From Bacteroidales bacterium (GTDB taxonomy: Bacteria; Bacteroidota; Bacteroidia; Bacteroidales; WCHB1-69), in assembly GCA_017964755.1 (NCBI GenBank), contig JAGCRI010000049.1:1-25965 (forward strand): 25,965 nucleotides of DNA, in the 5' to 3' direction. Under the pieces are notes generated by a model. The model saw only the letters and a list, made by a program, of their open reading frames with translations. It did not search any database and was not told where the DNA came from. Positions 16,313 to 23,544 of this stretch are shown piece by piece. The stretch's first letter is position 1, and each line of letters begins with the position of its first letter. The position numbers were made by a program, and so were the translations under genes.

Positions 16313-19300
16313 CTATTGTTTGATGAATTTGGAGATGGAAGCGTGCTGCCCGTTCGTGAGAATACGGATAAAGTAGAGCCCGCTGGGAAGACTGTTGACG
16401 TTGAGGGTATTCAACTGTTCGGATTGCCCATTGCAGCTCATAAGCTGGCGACCGCTCAAATCGTATATCACAATTTGCTGCACCGGTTCGGAGCATTGGA
16501 CATGGAGTATGCCCGTTGTAGGATTGGGGAATACACTGTAAAGTATCTCCTCGCGGGTCTCAACACCTACATTGTCGTCCATATCTTCCACACACAGTGT
16601 CCCCATGCCGGGGAGAACTATATTGTCCACCCAAGCACAGTCGCTGCCATCGATGACACCAGAGTCCTTCCGATAGCTGAATTTGAAGGTGTGCGTGCCT
16701 TGACTGACCGGGAAGGAGGCCTGTGACCAAACGGTGGAACCAGTTTGGCTGTCCATCTCGGTGTCGTCAATGTAGAATTTGAAAAAGTCATACCCATCCT
16801 CAGATGAGACTTTGCGGAAATAGGATATGTTTTCAGCGGCGGAGCAGTTGATCGTGATGAAGAATTCAGACTGATCGTCGTCATCAAGGTCCTGGCTGGA
16901 ACGGAGGCAATAGTTGCCAGCGTAAGGCTGCTCATTGGTGACGAACCAAGGGTTGTTGTTGGTCTGCCATGGGAAAGCGGTCAGCCCCCCCGTCTCGAAA
17001 GTCTCCGTAACACTACCGACTGTCAAGTAGATAGTGTCCACGATAAGGTCATGGCCGACCTCGCCTTTCACATATAGCGGTACAGTTGTCATGTCCGGGA
17101 TAGAAGCGCCGATTGACACTTGATACTGTACTGTTGCAGAGGCACCGGCAATCAACTCCGTAATGTTCTGGGCCGGGGTGTTCACAGTCACCAGGCTATA
17201 ATGGCTGGTGAGGTGCAAGACAGCATTGGTCAGAGGACAGTGTCCGATGTTGGAGTAGGTCACCGTCACATTTACCATGTCACCAGGCGCGAAGGAGGTG
17301 GTGCCGTTCGCGTTCTGAAGTGTCACGTCCTCAATGAAAAATATCGGGGTCACAACCATTATCGTGAAATACTTGGTGGTAGTCTCATTGCCGAAGGTGG
17401 TGGTGATGACAAAAGGAATCATGTCGCCATCCTTGGCGTCATCAGGCAACACAATTGTGAAAGCATTGTTATGGGTGATAGTGGAATCAACTGCGATGCT
17501 GATGTCGCTCACGCTGTTTTGGAGGATGACTACGCCAGGATAGCTGCTGCTGAGTGTGGTAGTGACATTGGAGGCCGTGGCCACACCATAGTTGGTCAGG
17601 TCCACATTCATATAGACAGTGGACCCCGGCTGAGGGACACTTTGCTCCGACAAAGAGGAAGAGGAAACAGCCACAAAGGGTCCCGTAGGGGCAATGACCT
17701 GCACGGGCTTGAAGAATTGGATGTGGTTTTGTGCCGAAACTGCCAACTCATAATCACCCGTGATATCAATAGCACTGAAAGTGAGGTTTGCATAACCGGA
17801 GGCATCCGTGAAGGCGGCTGCCACCAACTCGTTGTTGTAGGTCAGGGCCACGTAAGCGTAGGGAACGGTTTGCACCTCATAGTTGGTGCTACCCACCAAG
17901 AGGACATCATCAGAGTTAACGGTTAAGTTAGATGGAATACCCATATAGGGTTTCAGGGAAGGGTCGCCCATCAGGTGGTAAACCTCCCAGTAGTAGAGCT
18001 TAAGATCTGAACTTGAGCCTTCTACCGCCAAATTGCCGGCAGTCATATAGCCCGCGATGCTGGTAACCCATGCATCATGAGTCTCCCCGTGCGTGTGGAA
18101 GAGTTTGTCATAGGCACCCAAATAGTTGGCATTGTAAGTCGGGTTGGCGTCAATGGTGCTGCGGAAGCCAACAGACCAGTAAAAGTCCTCATCCCAATAA
18201 GTAATATCGGAGCCTCCGATATAACCGACAGCCCCCTTGTTGGCAACACGCAAGACCGCTTCGGCAAAACACTCAGGCGTATCAAATGTGCAGGACAAAC
18301 AACAGTTTCCTATCATAAAACCATATTTTCCGGCGTTGCTCATAGATGCAACGTGAGCACAATTGAACTCGGGCTCGTTCCAGCCGTATCCTGAACCGTG
18401 TGCAGTATAGTTGACCCAACCACATCCGGCGCCGATCTCATTGCGGATGGTCGCCGCCTGGCTGGAACAGTCATACAAATGCTTGTACACCGTGGTGTAG
18501 TTGTGCGTGAGGGAGTTGGTGTTGATGTAATTGTCAAAGATATAGTTGATCTGACCGTTGAGGTGGGTGGGAGCCCATGTGTCGTCGTTGCCAGCTATCA
18601 ACACAGCTTTGCCCAGATAAGACGGATCGGGCATGGTGTATTGCTCATACATCAAAGTCTTCTCGATCTGTGGAAGCAGTTGGTCTACGGTCTCAGCCGA
18701 AAAACGGCCGTAGTAGCAGTCTGGCAGATTGTCCCCGTCTGTCCATGTCGCATAGTGCAAGTCCGTCTTGTGGTTCTGAGTGCCAGTGAAAGCAGGTATC
18801 TGGTCAATATCGCCAACGAACAGGACAAAGGTGGGGGCCGGGTTCTCTGCCGTGGCATTGGTATACTCGGCTTGGATATAGTTCTTGATGGCTGTAGTCG
18901 TGGTGCCGATGGTATTCGTGTAGGCGACTTCCACGAGGTAACCGATACGCTTTTTCCAGTTTACAAAAGACATCAGATATGCGTTGTTGGCAAACATGCT
19001 GTTGGCGATGATCAGATATTTGATGGGGGTGATGTTAAACTCGTTGCGCAGGTTCATAGGATTGATGACAGCCTCCTTGGCCGTGTGGAACATCGGACTA
19101 TAGTACTTGTCTTTCATCTCCAAAGTAGCCGGTATGTCAGCATTCTCATAGCTGATCTCCACCGCAATGCGGCTATAGAGCCGAATCTTCTCCGTGACAG
19201 GGTTGTAAGCCACGGGACTCACCACTACATTGGCCAAGTTCACATCACGCATGGTGCCGATCTTGTGTGCGGTGACCACCTCCGGCTGCGAAGTGTAGAA

Positions 19301-19714
19301 AGCATCGGTACGATAGACAACTTCGTCCTTATTGAAGGGTCGTTCGCCGGTATAGGACTTGGAATAGCTCTGCTGGCGAGGCATCACAGGATAAAGCACA
19401 TTCAAAGCTGCAGCATCGTATTCCTCGTATTCTGCCGACATAATATGGACGTTGACCTCGTCGCACAAGGGAATCTCTATCAGCTTGGTGAGTTCCGGCA
19501 ATGACGGGAAACCCACTTTCGTGGAGTTGCCGTAGCCATCCATGGTGAGGAAAGTATAGAGGGTATCTCCAGCTTTCACCACGCTGCTCTGTAATTGGGG
19601 CGTGCTGAACTCAATGGAAAGATTGCTTATCGTGTTTTGGCGAAGTGTGTAGTTCTGTGCACTTAAGAAAAGAACACTAACCATTAAGATGCTGAATGAT
19701 AATAACTTCTTCAT
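16313..19714 (-). CDS. Gingipain-like C25 cysteine protease with type IX secretion signal
   Basis: Secreted or surface-anchored endopeptidase of 1133 residues. In order: signal peptide (1-19), a gingipain-type propeptide (about 20-225), C25 catalytic domain (about 230-590), an Ig-like domain (about 595-672), two CARDB-like beta domains (about 680-790 and 792-900), a cleaved-adhesin/jelly-roll-like domain (about 903-1036), and a type IX sorting domain (about 1055-1133: SVFPNPTTG, YDLSGRQL, LPSGLYFIRI). The catalytic His is His439 in NYTAHGSGYGW; the catalytic Cys is probably Cys472 in IGNCCLSCTF, by alignment with the ACVNGDF motif of RgpB. AEAVLR...GAVGYIGGS (484-502) also fits. The C-terminal domain should be cut off on export, so a T9SS must be encoded elsewhere. 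Arg or Lys specificity cannot be read. Confidence 0.9.
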   Translation of the reverse strand: MKKLLSFSILMVSVLFLSAQNYTLRQNTISNLSIEFSTPQLQSSVVKAGDTLYTFLTMDGYGNSTKVGFPSLPELTKLIEIPLCDEVNVHIMSAEYEEYDAAALNVLYPVMPRQQSYSKSYTGERPFNKDEVVYRTDAFYTSQPEVVTAHKIGTMRDVNLANVVVSPVAYNPVTEKIRLYSRIAVEISYENADIPATLEMKDKYYSPMFHTAKEAVINPMNLRNEFNITPIKYLIIANSMFANNAYLMSFVNWKKRIGYLVEVAYTNTIGTTTTAIKNYIQAEYTNATAENPAPTFVLFVGDIDQIPAFTGTQNHKTDLHYATWTDGDNLPDCYYGRFSAETVDQLLPQIEKTLMYEQYTMPDPSYLGKAVLIAGNDDTWAPTHLNGQINYIFDNYINTNSLTHNYTTVYKHLYDCSSQAATIRNEIGAGCGWVNYTAHGSGYGWNEPEFNCAHVASMSNAGKYGFMIGNCCLSCTFDTPECFAEAVLRVANKGAVGYIGGSDITYWDEDFYWSVGFRSTIDANPTYNANYLGAYDKLFHTHGETHDAWVTSIAGYMTAGNLAVEGSSSDLKLYYWEVYHLMGDPSLKPYMGIPSNLTVNSDDVLLVGSTNYEVQTVPYAYVALTYNNELVAAAFTDASGYANLTFSAIDITGDYELAVSAQNHIQFFKPVQVIAPTGPFVAVSSSSLSEQSVPQPGSTVYMNVDLTNYGVATASNVTTTLSSSYPGVVILQNSVSDISIAVDSTITHNNAFTIVLPDDAKDGDMIPFVITTTFGNETTTKYFTIMVVTPIFFIEDVTLQNANGTTSFAPGDMVNVTVTYSNIGHCPLTNAVLHLTSHYSLVTVNTPAQNITELIAGASATVQYQVSIGASIPDMTTVPLYVKGEVGHDLIVDTIYLTVGSVTETFETGGLTAFPWQTNNNPWFVTNEQPYAGNYCLRSSQDLDDDDQSEFFITINCSAAENISYFRKVSSEDGYDFFKFYIDDTEMDSQTGSTVWSQASFPVSQGTHTFKFSYRKDSGVIDGSDCAWVDNIVLPGMGTLCVEDMDDNVGVETREEILYSVFPNPTTGILHVQCSEPVQQIVIYDLSGRQLMSCNGQSEQLNTLNVNSLPSGLYFIRILTNGQHASISKFIKQ

Positions 19715-19750
19715 TATTTTGTAATTTCTCTTTTTTCCAAAAAACAGCTA

Positions 19751-19758
19751 CAAAAATA
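19751..19758 (-). promoter_or_regulatory. -7 box before the C25 protease gene
   Basis: On the minus strand the sequence reads TATTTTTG, an exact TAnnTTTG match. Transcription would start near 19744, about 30 bases before the protease ATG. No good -33 TTTG was found, but a 12-base palindrome lies just upstream. Confidence 0.55.
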
Positions 19759-19762
19759 GTAA

Positions 19763-19774
19763 AATTCTAGAATT
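19763..19774. promoter_or_regulatory. Palindrome next to the protease promoter (possible operator)
   Basis: AATTCTAGAATT is a perfect 12-base palindrome located 4 bases upstream of the -7 box of the C25 protease gene, within the -20 to -30 region. A dimeric regulator bound here would block or help RNA polymerase. It is AT-rich and short, so chance cannot be ruled out. Confidence 0.3.
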
Positions 19775-19831
19775 ACGAATGGCCAACATTATTTCTATTT
19801 TATAAAGAATATCTATCCCATTTCCGCCCTA

Positions 19832-19872
19832 TAAACAGAAAAAGACAGTTATTAGCTGTCTTTTTCTGTTTA
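19832..19872. terminator. Strong symmetric hairpin terminator
   Basis: A perfect 17-base inverted repeat (19832-19848 with 19856-19872) around the 7-base loop TTATTAG. The inner stem GACAG/CTGTC is followed on either strand by a run of five T, so it can work in both directions. It lies 7 bases beyond the 3' end of the tRNA and should end the tRNA transcript. Confidence 0.85.
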
Positions 19873-19879
19873 AGGATTG

Positions 19880-19952
19880 AGCGGTAGACGGGTCTCGAAC
19901 CCGCGACCTGCAGCTTGGGAAGCTGCCGCTCTACCAACTGAGCTACTACCGC
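19880..19952 (-). tRNA. tRNA-Gly (anticodon CCC)
   Basis: The minus strand folds into a complete 73-base cloverleaf: acceptor GCGGTAG/CTACCGC, D arm with GCTCAGTTGGTAGAGC, anticodon stem GCAGC/GCTGC with loop TTCCCAA (anticodon CCC, reads GGG), and T arm GCGGG-TTCGAGA-CCCGT. The discriminator base is U, as usual for bacterial tRNA-Gly. The CCA end is not encoded. A -7 box lies 13 bases upstream and a strong hairpin terminator follows. Confidence 0.97.
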
Positions 19953-19964
19953 TTTTTTGCTCTG

Positions 19965-19972
19965 CAAAAATA
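19965..19972 (-). promoter_or_regulatory. -7 box of tRNA-Gly
   Basis: The minus strand reads TATTTTTG, an exact TAnnTTTG match. Transcription would begin near 19958, only a few bases before the mature 5' end of the tRNA at 19952. No TTTG at -33 was found. Confidence 0.6.
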
Positions 19973-19994
19973 CATTTTTTTCCAATAAATATTT

Positions 19995-20030
19995 TATCTT
20001 TGCACAAAATTTTTTGAATGGCTATTTTTG
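19995..20030 (+). promoter_or_regulatory. Promoter of the V-type ATPase operon
   Basis: TTTG (19999-20002), 20 bases of spacer and TATTTTTG (20023-20030) form a complete Bacteroidota promoter. Transcription would start near 20037, leaving a leader of about 45 bases before subunit E. A second exact -7 match, TATCTTTG (19995-20002), overlaps the -33 element and could be an upstream start. Confidence 0.8.
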
Positions 20031-20081
20031 CCTACAAATCAAGAGATTTTAGTTGGATTTTCTAACATTAAACATTAAGAT

Positions 20082-20693
20082 ATGCAAAACAAATTGCAAG
20101 AACTGACAGACAAACTCTACAATGAAGGGCTGTCGAAAGGGAAACAGGAAGGCGATAATTTGGTCGCGAAGGCGAAGGCTGAAGCCGAAGAGATTGTCAA
20201 AAACGCGAAATTGGAAGCCGAACGGATTATTGCCGAAGCACAGAAAAATGCCGATGACCTTAAAATGAAGGTTGCAGCCGATGTGAAGATGGCGGCCGCC
20301 CAAAGCATGACAGTGACAAAACAGGAAATGGAAAAGCTTATCGTGGCTAAAGCCTCTGACACCGCTACAACCAACGCCCTTTCTTCTGCGGATTTTGTCA
20401 AAGAGGTTATCAAGAGCGTTGTTGCTGCTTTCAATCCCGCCAACGCCCAGCCGGTTGACCTTGACATTATTCTCCCCGAGAAACTTAAAGAAGGTGTCGA
20501 GCCTTTCGTTGCGAACGAGGTTGCCAGGCAGTTTGCCGCTGAGATAACTGTCTCATACTCAAAGAAAATTAATGCGGGCTTTAAGGTCGCCCCGAAAAAC
20601 GGAGGCTATTCAGTACAGTTCACAGATGAGGAGTTCAAGGAACTTATCTCTTCTTATCTGCGCCCCGCCACAAAAAAAATTCTCTTCGGTTAG
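20082..20693 (+). CDS. atpE: V-type ATPase subunit E (peripheral stalk)
   Basis: Peripheral-stalk subunit of 203 residues that holds the catalytic A3B3 head still against the membrane part. Residues 1-90 form a long Ala/Glu/Lys-rich helix with heptad character (AKAKAEAEEIVKNAKLEAER), the expected stalk coiled coil. Residues about 105-203 form the globular domain that caps subunits A and B. It is the first gene of the operon, 45 bases after the predicted transcription start, and ends 2 bases before the DUF2764 gene. Confidence 0.9.
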   Translation: MQNKLQELTDKLYNEGLSKGKQEGDNLVAKAKAEAEEIVKNAKLEAERIIAEAQKNADDLKMKVAADVKMAAAQSMTVTKQEMEKLIVAKASDTATTNALSSADFVKEVIKSVVAAFNPANAQPVDLDIILPEKLKEGVEPFVANEVARQFAAEITVSYSKKINAGFKVAPKNGGYSVQFTDEEFKELISSYLRPATKKILFG

Positions 20694-20695
20694 TC

Positions 20696-21280
20696 ATGGA
20701 TAATTACATCTATATTGTCGCCGGGCTCCCCGAACTGACTTTGGCATTTGAAAATTCGGGCTTTTCTTACGATTCCGTAAAGGGCTATTTCTATTCTCTT
20801 CTTTCTGAAAAAGACCGTCAGACTGTCGATTTTTTTGAGGAGGGTTTTGATGACGAAAAACTGAATCCCGATTTTTACGAGAAAGCGTTGGCGCACAAAA
20901 ACCGCTTTATCCGTGATTATTTCCGTTTCGATTTGCATACCCGCAATATGAAAGTCGCATATTTGGGCAAAAGGCTTAACCAGTCTGTTGACAAGTATCT
21001 TATTGAAACAAAGGAAAATGATTTTGAAGACGAGAAGAGAGTGCAGGCGGTTTTCGATATCCAAGATTTTGTGCTCCGTGAGCAGCAGATGGATAAACTG
21101 AAATGGGATAAGGCCTCGGAAATTGTCAGAATGGAGTATTTTTCACTTAATGTGATACTTGCATTCCTTTTGAAAGCGAAACTCATAGAACGTTGGTCGA
21201 AGCTGTATAAGGAAAAAGGAAATGAGATGTTCAAACAACTTGTTGACGAGGTGAGGGGAACGCAAAAAACTGAAAAATAA
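20696..21280 (+). CDS. DUF2764 protein of V-type ATPase operons
   Basis: Cytoplasmic protein of 194 residues of the DUF2764 family, which is found in the V-ATPase operons of Bacteroidota and Chlamydiae at this same place, between subunits E and A. It is mostly helical, with the segment FIRDYFRFDLHTRNMKVAYL (71-90) and further charged helices to about 185. No signal peptide or membrane helix is present. No gene for subunit C or F is visible before the window ends, so a role as the rotor-to-ring adaptor (subunit C analogue) is plausible. This is inference from position and helical character; the function is unproven. Confidence 0.85.
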   Translation: MDNYIYIVAGLPELTLAFENSGFSYDSVKGYFYSLLSEKDRQTVDFFEEGFDDEKLNPDFYEKALAHKNRFIRDYFRFDLHTRNMKVAYLGKRLNQSVDKYLIETKENDFEDEKRVQAVFDIQDFVLREQQMDKLKWDKASEIVRMEYFSLNVILAFLLKAKLIERWSKLYKEKGNEMFKQLVDEVRGTQKTEK

Positions 21281-21342
21281 AAACGCAAATGTTCTTCTCA
21301 AAAAACTATTATAGCAATAATGTAATATTTGGCAAAGATAAG

Positions 21343-21735
21343 ATGAATAGAATAGTGAGTTTATGCATTCTTGCTGTAGTATGTTCACTGTTCGTCAGTT
21401 GTAAAAAAAATCCAGCAAAAAAATATGAAGGCGACTGGGGATTTGTGGTTGACAGAAGCAAATTAAATGTTGACAGCATCGGACAATATGAACGTGACAC
21501 AGTCTGGTATTCAGGAAAAATATCGCGAGGTGATGAGACAGGCATAATTGTAATACAATATTTGGAAAACACTTCCATCAAATTGAAAATAGACGAATCA
21601 GGGACAATATCAGAGTTCCCAAGCCAATATTCAAACGGGAAATTTGAAGATGAAAACAACATACATCTATACTTGCGATACGGCGGACTCGGCGGAAACA
21701 TAACACATATAATTGACGGCACAAAACTAAAATAA
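21343..21735 (+). CDS. Small lipoprotein of unknown function inside the V-ATPase operon
   Basis: Predicted lipoprotein of 130 residues. The start at 21343 gives signal peptide MNRIVSLCILAVVCSLFVSC with the lipobox LFVSC followed by KK, as is common in Bacteroidota. The frame is open to an ATG at 21289, but that would add 18 polar residues before the signal. The mature part has short beta-like strands (YEGDWGFVV, GIIVIQYLE, SIKLKIDES), like a small beta-barrel or lipocalin-type fold; I recognise no family. The gene is AT-rich compared with the ATPase genes around it and leaves a 60-base gap before atpA. A near-match to a -7 box (AATATTTG, 21325-21332) lies upstream. Confidence 0.65.
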   Translation: MNRIVSLCILAVVCSLFVSCKKNPAKKYEGDWGFVVDRSKLNVDSIGQYERDTVWYSGKISRGDETGIIVIQYLENTSIKLKIDESGTISEFPSQYSNGKFEDENNIHLYLRYGGLGGNITHIIDGTKLK

Positions 21736-21742
21736 AATGTAA

Positions 21743-21762
21743 AGCCACAATGCATTGCGGCT
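21743..21762. promoter_or_regulatory. Imperfect 20-base palindrome before atpA
   Basis: AGCCACAATG is followed directly by CATTGCGGCT, a 20-base inverted repeat with one mismatch and no loop beyond the centre. It lies 33 bases before the atpA start and is not followed by a T run, so it is not a typical terminator. It could be a protein-binding or RNA-processing site. Confidence 0.35.
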
Positions 21763-21795
21763 CAACCAAAAGAAGAAAAACTGAAACAACAATAT

Positions 21796-23544
21796 ATGAA
21801 AACAACAGGTAAAGTTATTGGTATCATAGCGAACCTCGTCACGGTGAAAGTTGACGGGCCGGTGGCGCAGAACGAACTCTGCTTCATTGACCTTGACGGC
21901 ACAAAACTGATGGCTGAGGTTATCAAGGTGAATGGAGATTTGGCGTCCGTGCAGGTGTACGAAAGCACCCGCGGACTGAAAACCGGCTGTGATGTGGAAT
22001 TTCAAGGCTATATGCTTGAAGTTACCCTCGGACCGGGGCTGCTGTCGAGTAATTTTGACGGGCTGCAGAACAATTTGGCGACAATGGAAGATGTCTTCCT
22101 TAAACGCGGCGAATACACAAAAGCACTCGATGAGGAGAAAAAATGGGATTTTACCCCTATTGCGGCGGCAGGGCAGAAGGTCATCGCTGCCGACTGGCTC
22201 GGCGAAGTGAAGGAAGGCTGGCTGCCTCACAAAATCATGGTGCCGTTTTCTTTTGACGGCGAATATACTGTGAAATCTGTCGCACCTGCCGGCAGTTACA
22301 AAATTACAGAAACGATAGCCACACTCGTTAATCAGGACGGTGAAGAGGTGCCTGTGACGATGATTCAGCGCTGGCCGGTGAAAGTCGCTGTGGGCGGCTA
22401 TGTCGAGAAACCTCGCCCGTTCCGCATTATGGAGACCGGCGTCCGTATTATCGACACTCTGAACCCGATAGCGGAAGGCGGCACTGGTTTCATTCCGGGA
22501 CCTTTCGGCTGCGGCAAGACCGTGTTGCAGCATGCTCTTGCGGAACAGGCTGATGCTGATGTCATCATCATGGCGGCGTGCGGAGAACGCGCAAACGAAG
22601 TCGTGGAGATTTTTACGGAATTTCCCGAATTGAAAGACCGCCGCACAGGCCGCTCACTGATGGAGAGAACAACAATAATCTGTAACACGTCAAACATGCC
22701 AGTCGCCGCCCGTGAAGCTTCTGTTTACACGGCGATGACAATAAGCGAGTATTACCGCGCTATGGGCATGAAGGTACTGCTGCTCGCAGACTCCACATCA
22801 CGTTGGGCGCAGGCGTTGCGCGAAATGAGCAACCGTTTGGAGGAACTTCCGGGGCAAGACGGATTCCCCGTTGACCTTTCGGCAATCATTTCAAACTTCT
22901 ACTCTCGCGCGGGAATCGTAAAACTCAACAACGGGCAATATGGCTCTATCACCTTCATCGGTACGGTGTCGCCCGCGGGCGGCAACTTGAAGGAACCCGT
23001 CACTGAATCAACGAAGAAGGCCGCCCGCTGCTTCTATGCTCTTTCCCAAAACCGCGCCGACAAAAAACGCTATCCCGCCGTTGATCCCGTGGATTCTTAT
23101 TCAAAATATCTCGAATATCCTGAAATCTCAGATTATCTTAATGAGAAAATTGAAAAAGGCTGGGTTGATAAGGTTATTAAGACGAAATATATCATCAGAA
23201 AAGGTAAAGATGCCTACGAGCAGATAAACATTTTGGGTGATGACGGCGTGCCGGTAGCTTACCATGAGCAATATTGGAAATCAGAACTCGTTGACTTCAT
23301 CATCTTGCAGCAGGACGCTTTCGACCCCGTCGACAGGGCTTCCACATTGGACCGTCAGAAATTCATGCTCGACCTTGTTTTGGGAATTTGCGACAAGGAG
23401 TTCGGTTTTGATGATTTTGAGCAATGTATGAATTTCTTCAAGAATATAATAAATATATGCCGTCAGTTAAACTATACTGAATATCAATCTGATACATTTA
23501 ACCAATATTTGGCAGAGTTAAAAGAGGAGATAAACTATGAGTAA
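21796..23544 (+). CDS. atpA: V-type ATPase catalytic subunit A
   Basis: Catalytic subunit of the rotary V/A-type ATPase; 582 residues. An N-terminal beta-barrel (1-70) and the non-homologous bulge domain (about 115-190) precede the nucleotide domain. Walker A is GPFGCGKT (235-242), with a cysteine in the loop. The catalytic glutamate is in ACGERANE (261-268). RTTIICNTSNMPVAAREASV (291-310) and ADSTSRWAQALREMSNRLEE (331-350) are diagnostic blocks. The C-terminal helical domain contains three cysteines near the end (GICDKEF, FEQCMNF, INICRQL). It overlaps subunit B by 8 bases (ATGAGTAA), so the two are translated together. Whether the enzyme makes or uses ATP, and pumps H+ or Na+, depends on the K ring outside the window. 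Confidence 0.97.
   Translation: MKTTGKVIGIIANLVTVKVDGPVAQNELCFIDLDGTKLMAEVIKVNGDLASVQVYESTRGLKTGCDVEFQGYMLEVTLGPGLLSSNFDGLQNNLATMEDVFLKRGEYTKALDEEKKWDFTPIAAAGQKVIAADWLGEVKEGWLPHKIMVPFSFDGEYTVKSVAPAGSYKITETIATLVNQDGEEVPVTMIQRWPVKVAVGGYVEKPRPFRIMETGVRIIDTLNPIAEGGTGFIPGPFGCGKTVLQHALAEQADADVIIMAACGERANEVVEIFTEFPELKDRRTGRSLMERTTIICNTSNMPVAAREASVYTAMTISEYYRAMGMKVLLLADSTSRWAQALREMSNRLEELPGQDGFPVDLSAIISNFYSRAGIVKLNNGQYGSITFIGTVSPAGGNLKEPVTESTKKAARCFYALSQNRADKKRYPAVDPVDSYSKYLEYPEISDYLNEKIEKGWVDKVIKTKYIIRKGKDAYEQINILGDDGVPVAYHEQYWKSELVDFIILQQDAFDPVDRASTLDRQKFMLDLVLGICDKEFGFDDFEQCMNFFKNIINICRQLNYTEYQSDTFNQYLAELKEEINYE

Noticed and set aside
17120..19504. Plus-strand frames of 268 and 368 codons
   Set aside because: Antisense to the C25 protease, whose motifs and domains are continuous across the same bases.
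19800..19985. Minus-strand frame containing AVVAQLVERQLPKLQVAGSRPVY
   Set aside because: This is the well-known false peptide produced by translating a tRNA gene; the tRNA-Gly explains it.
21727..22533. Minus-strand frame of 268 codons
   Set aside because: Antisense to atpA; its His/Arg/Phe-rich product is a typical shadow of a conserved gene.
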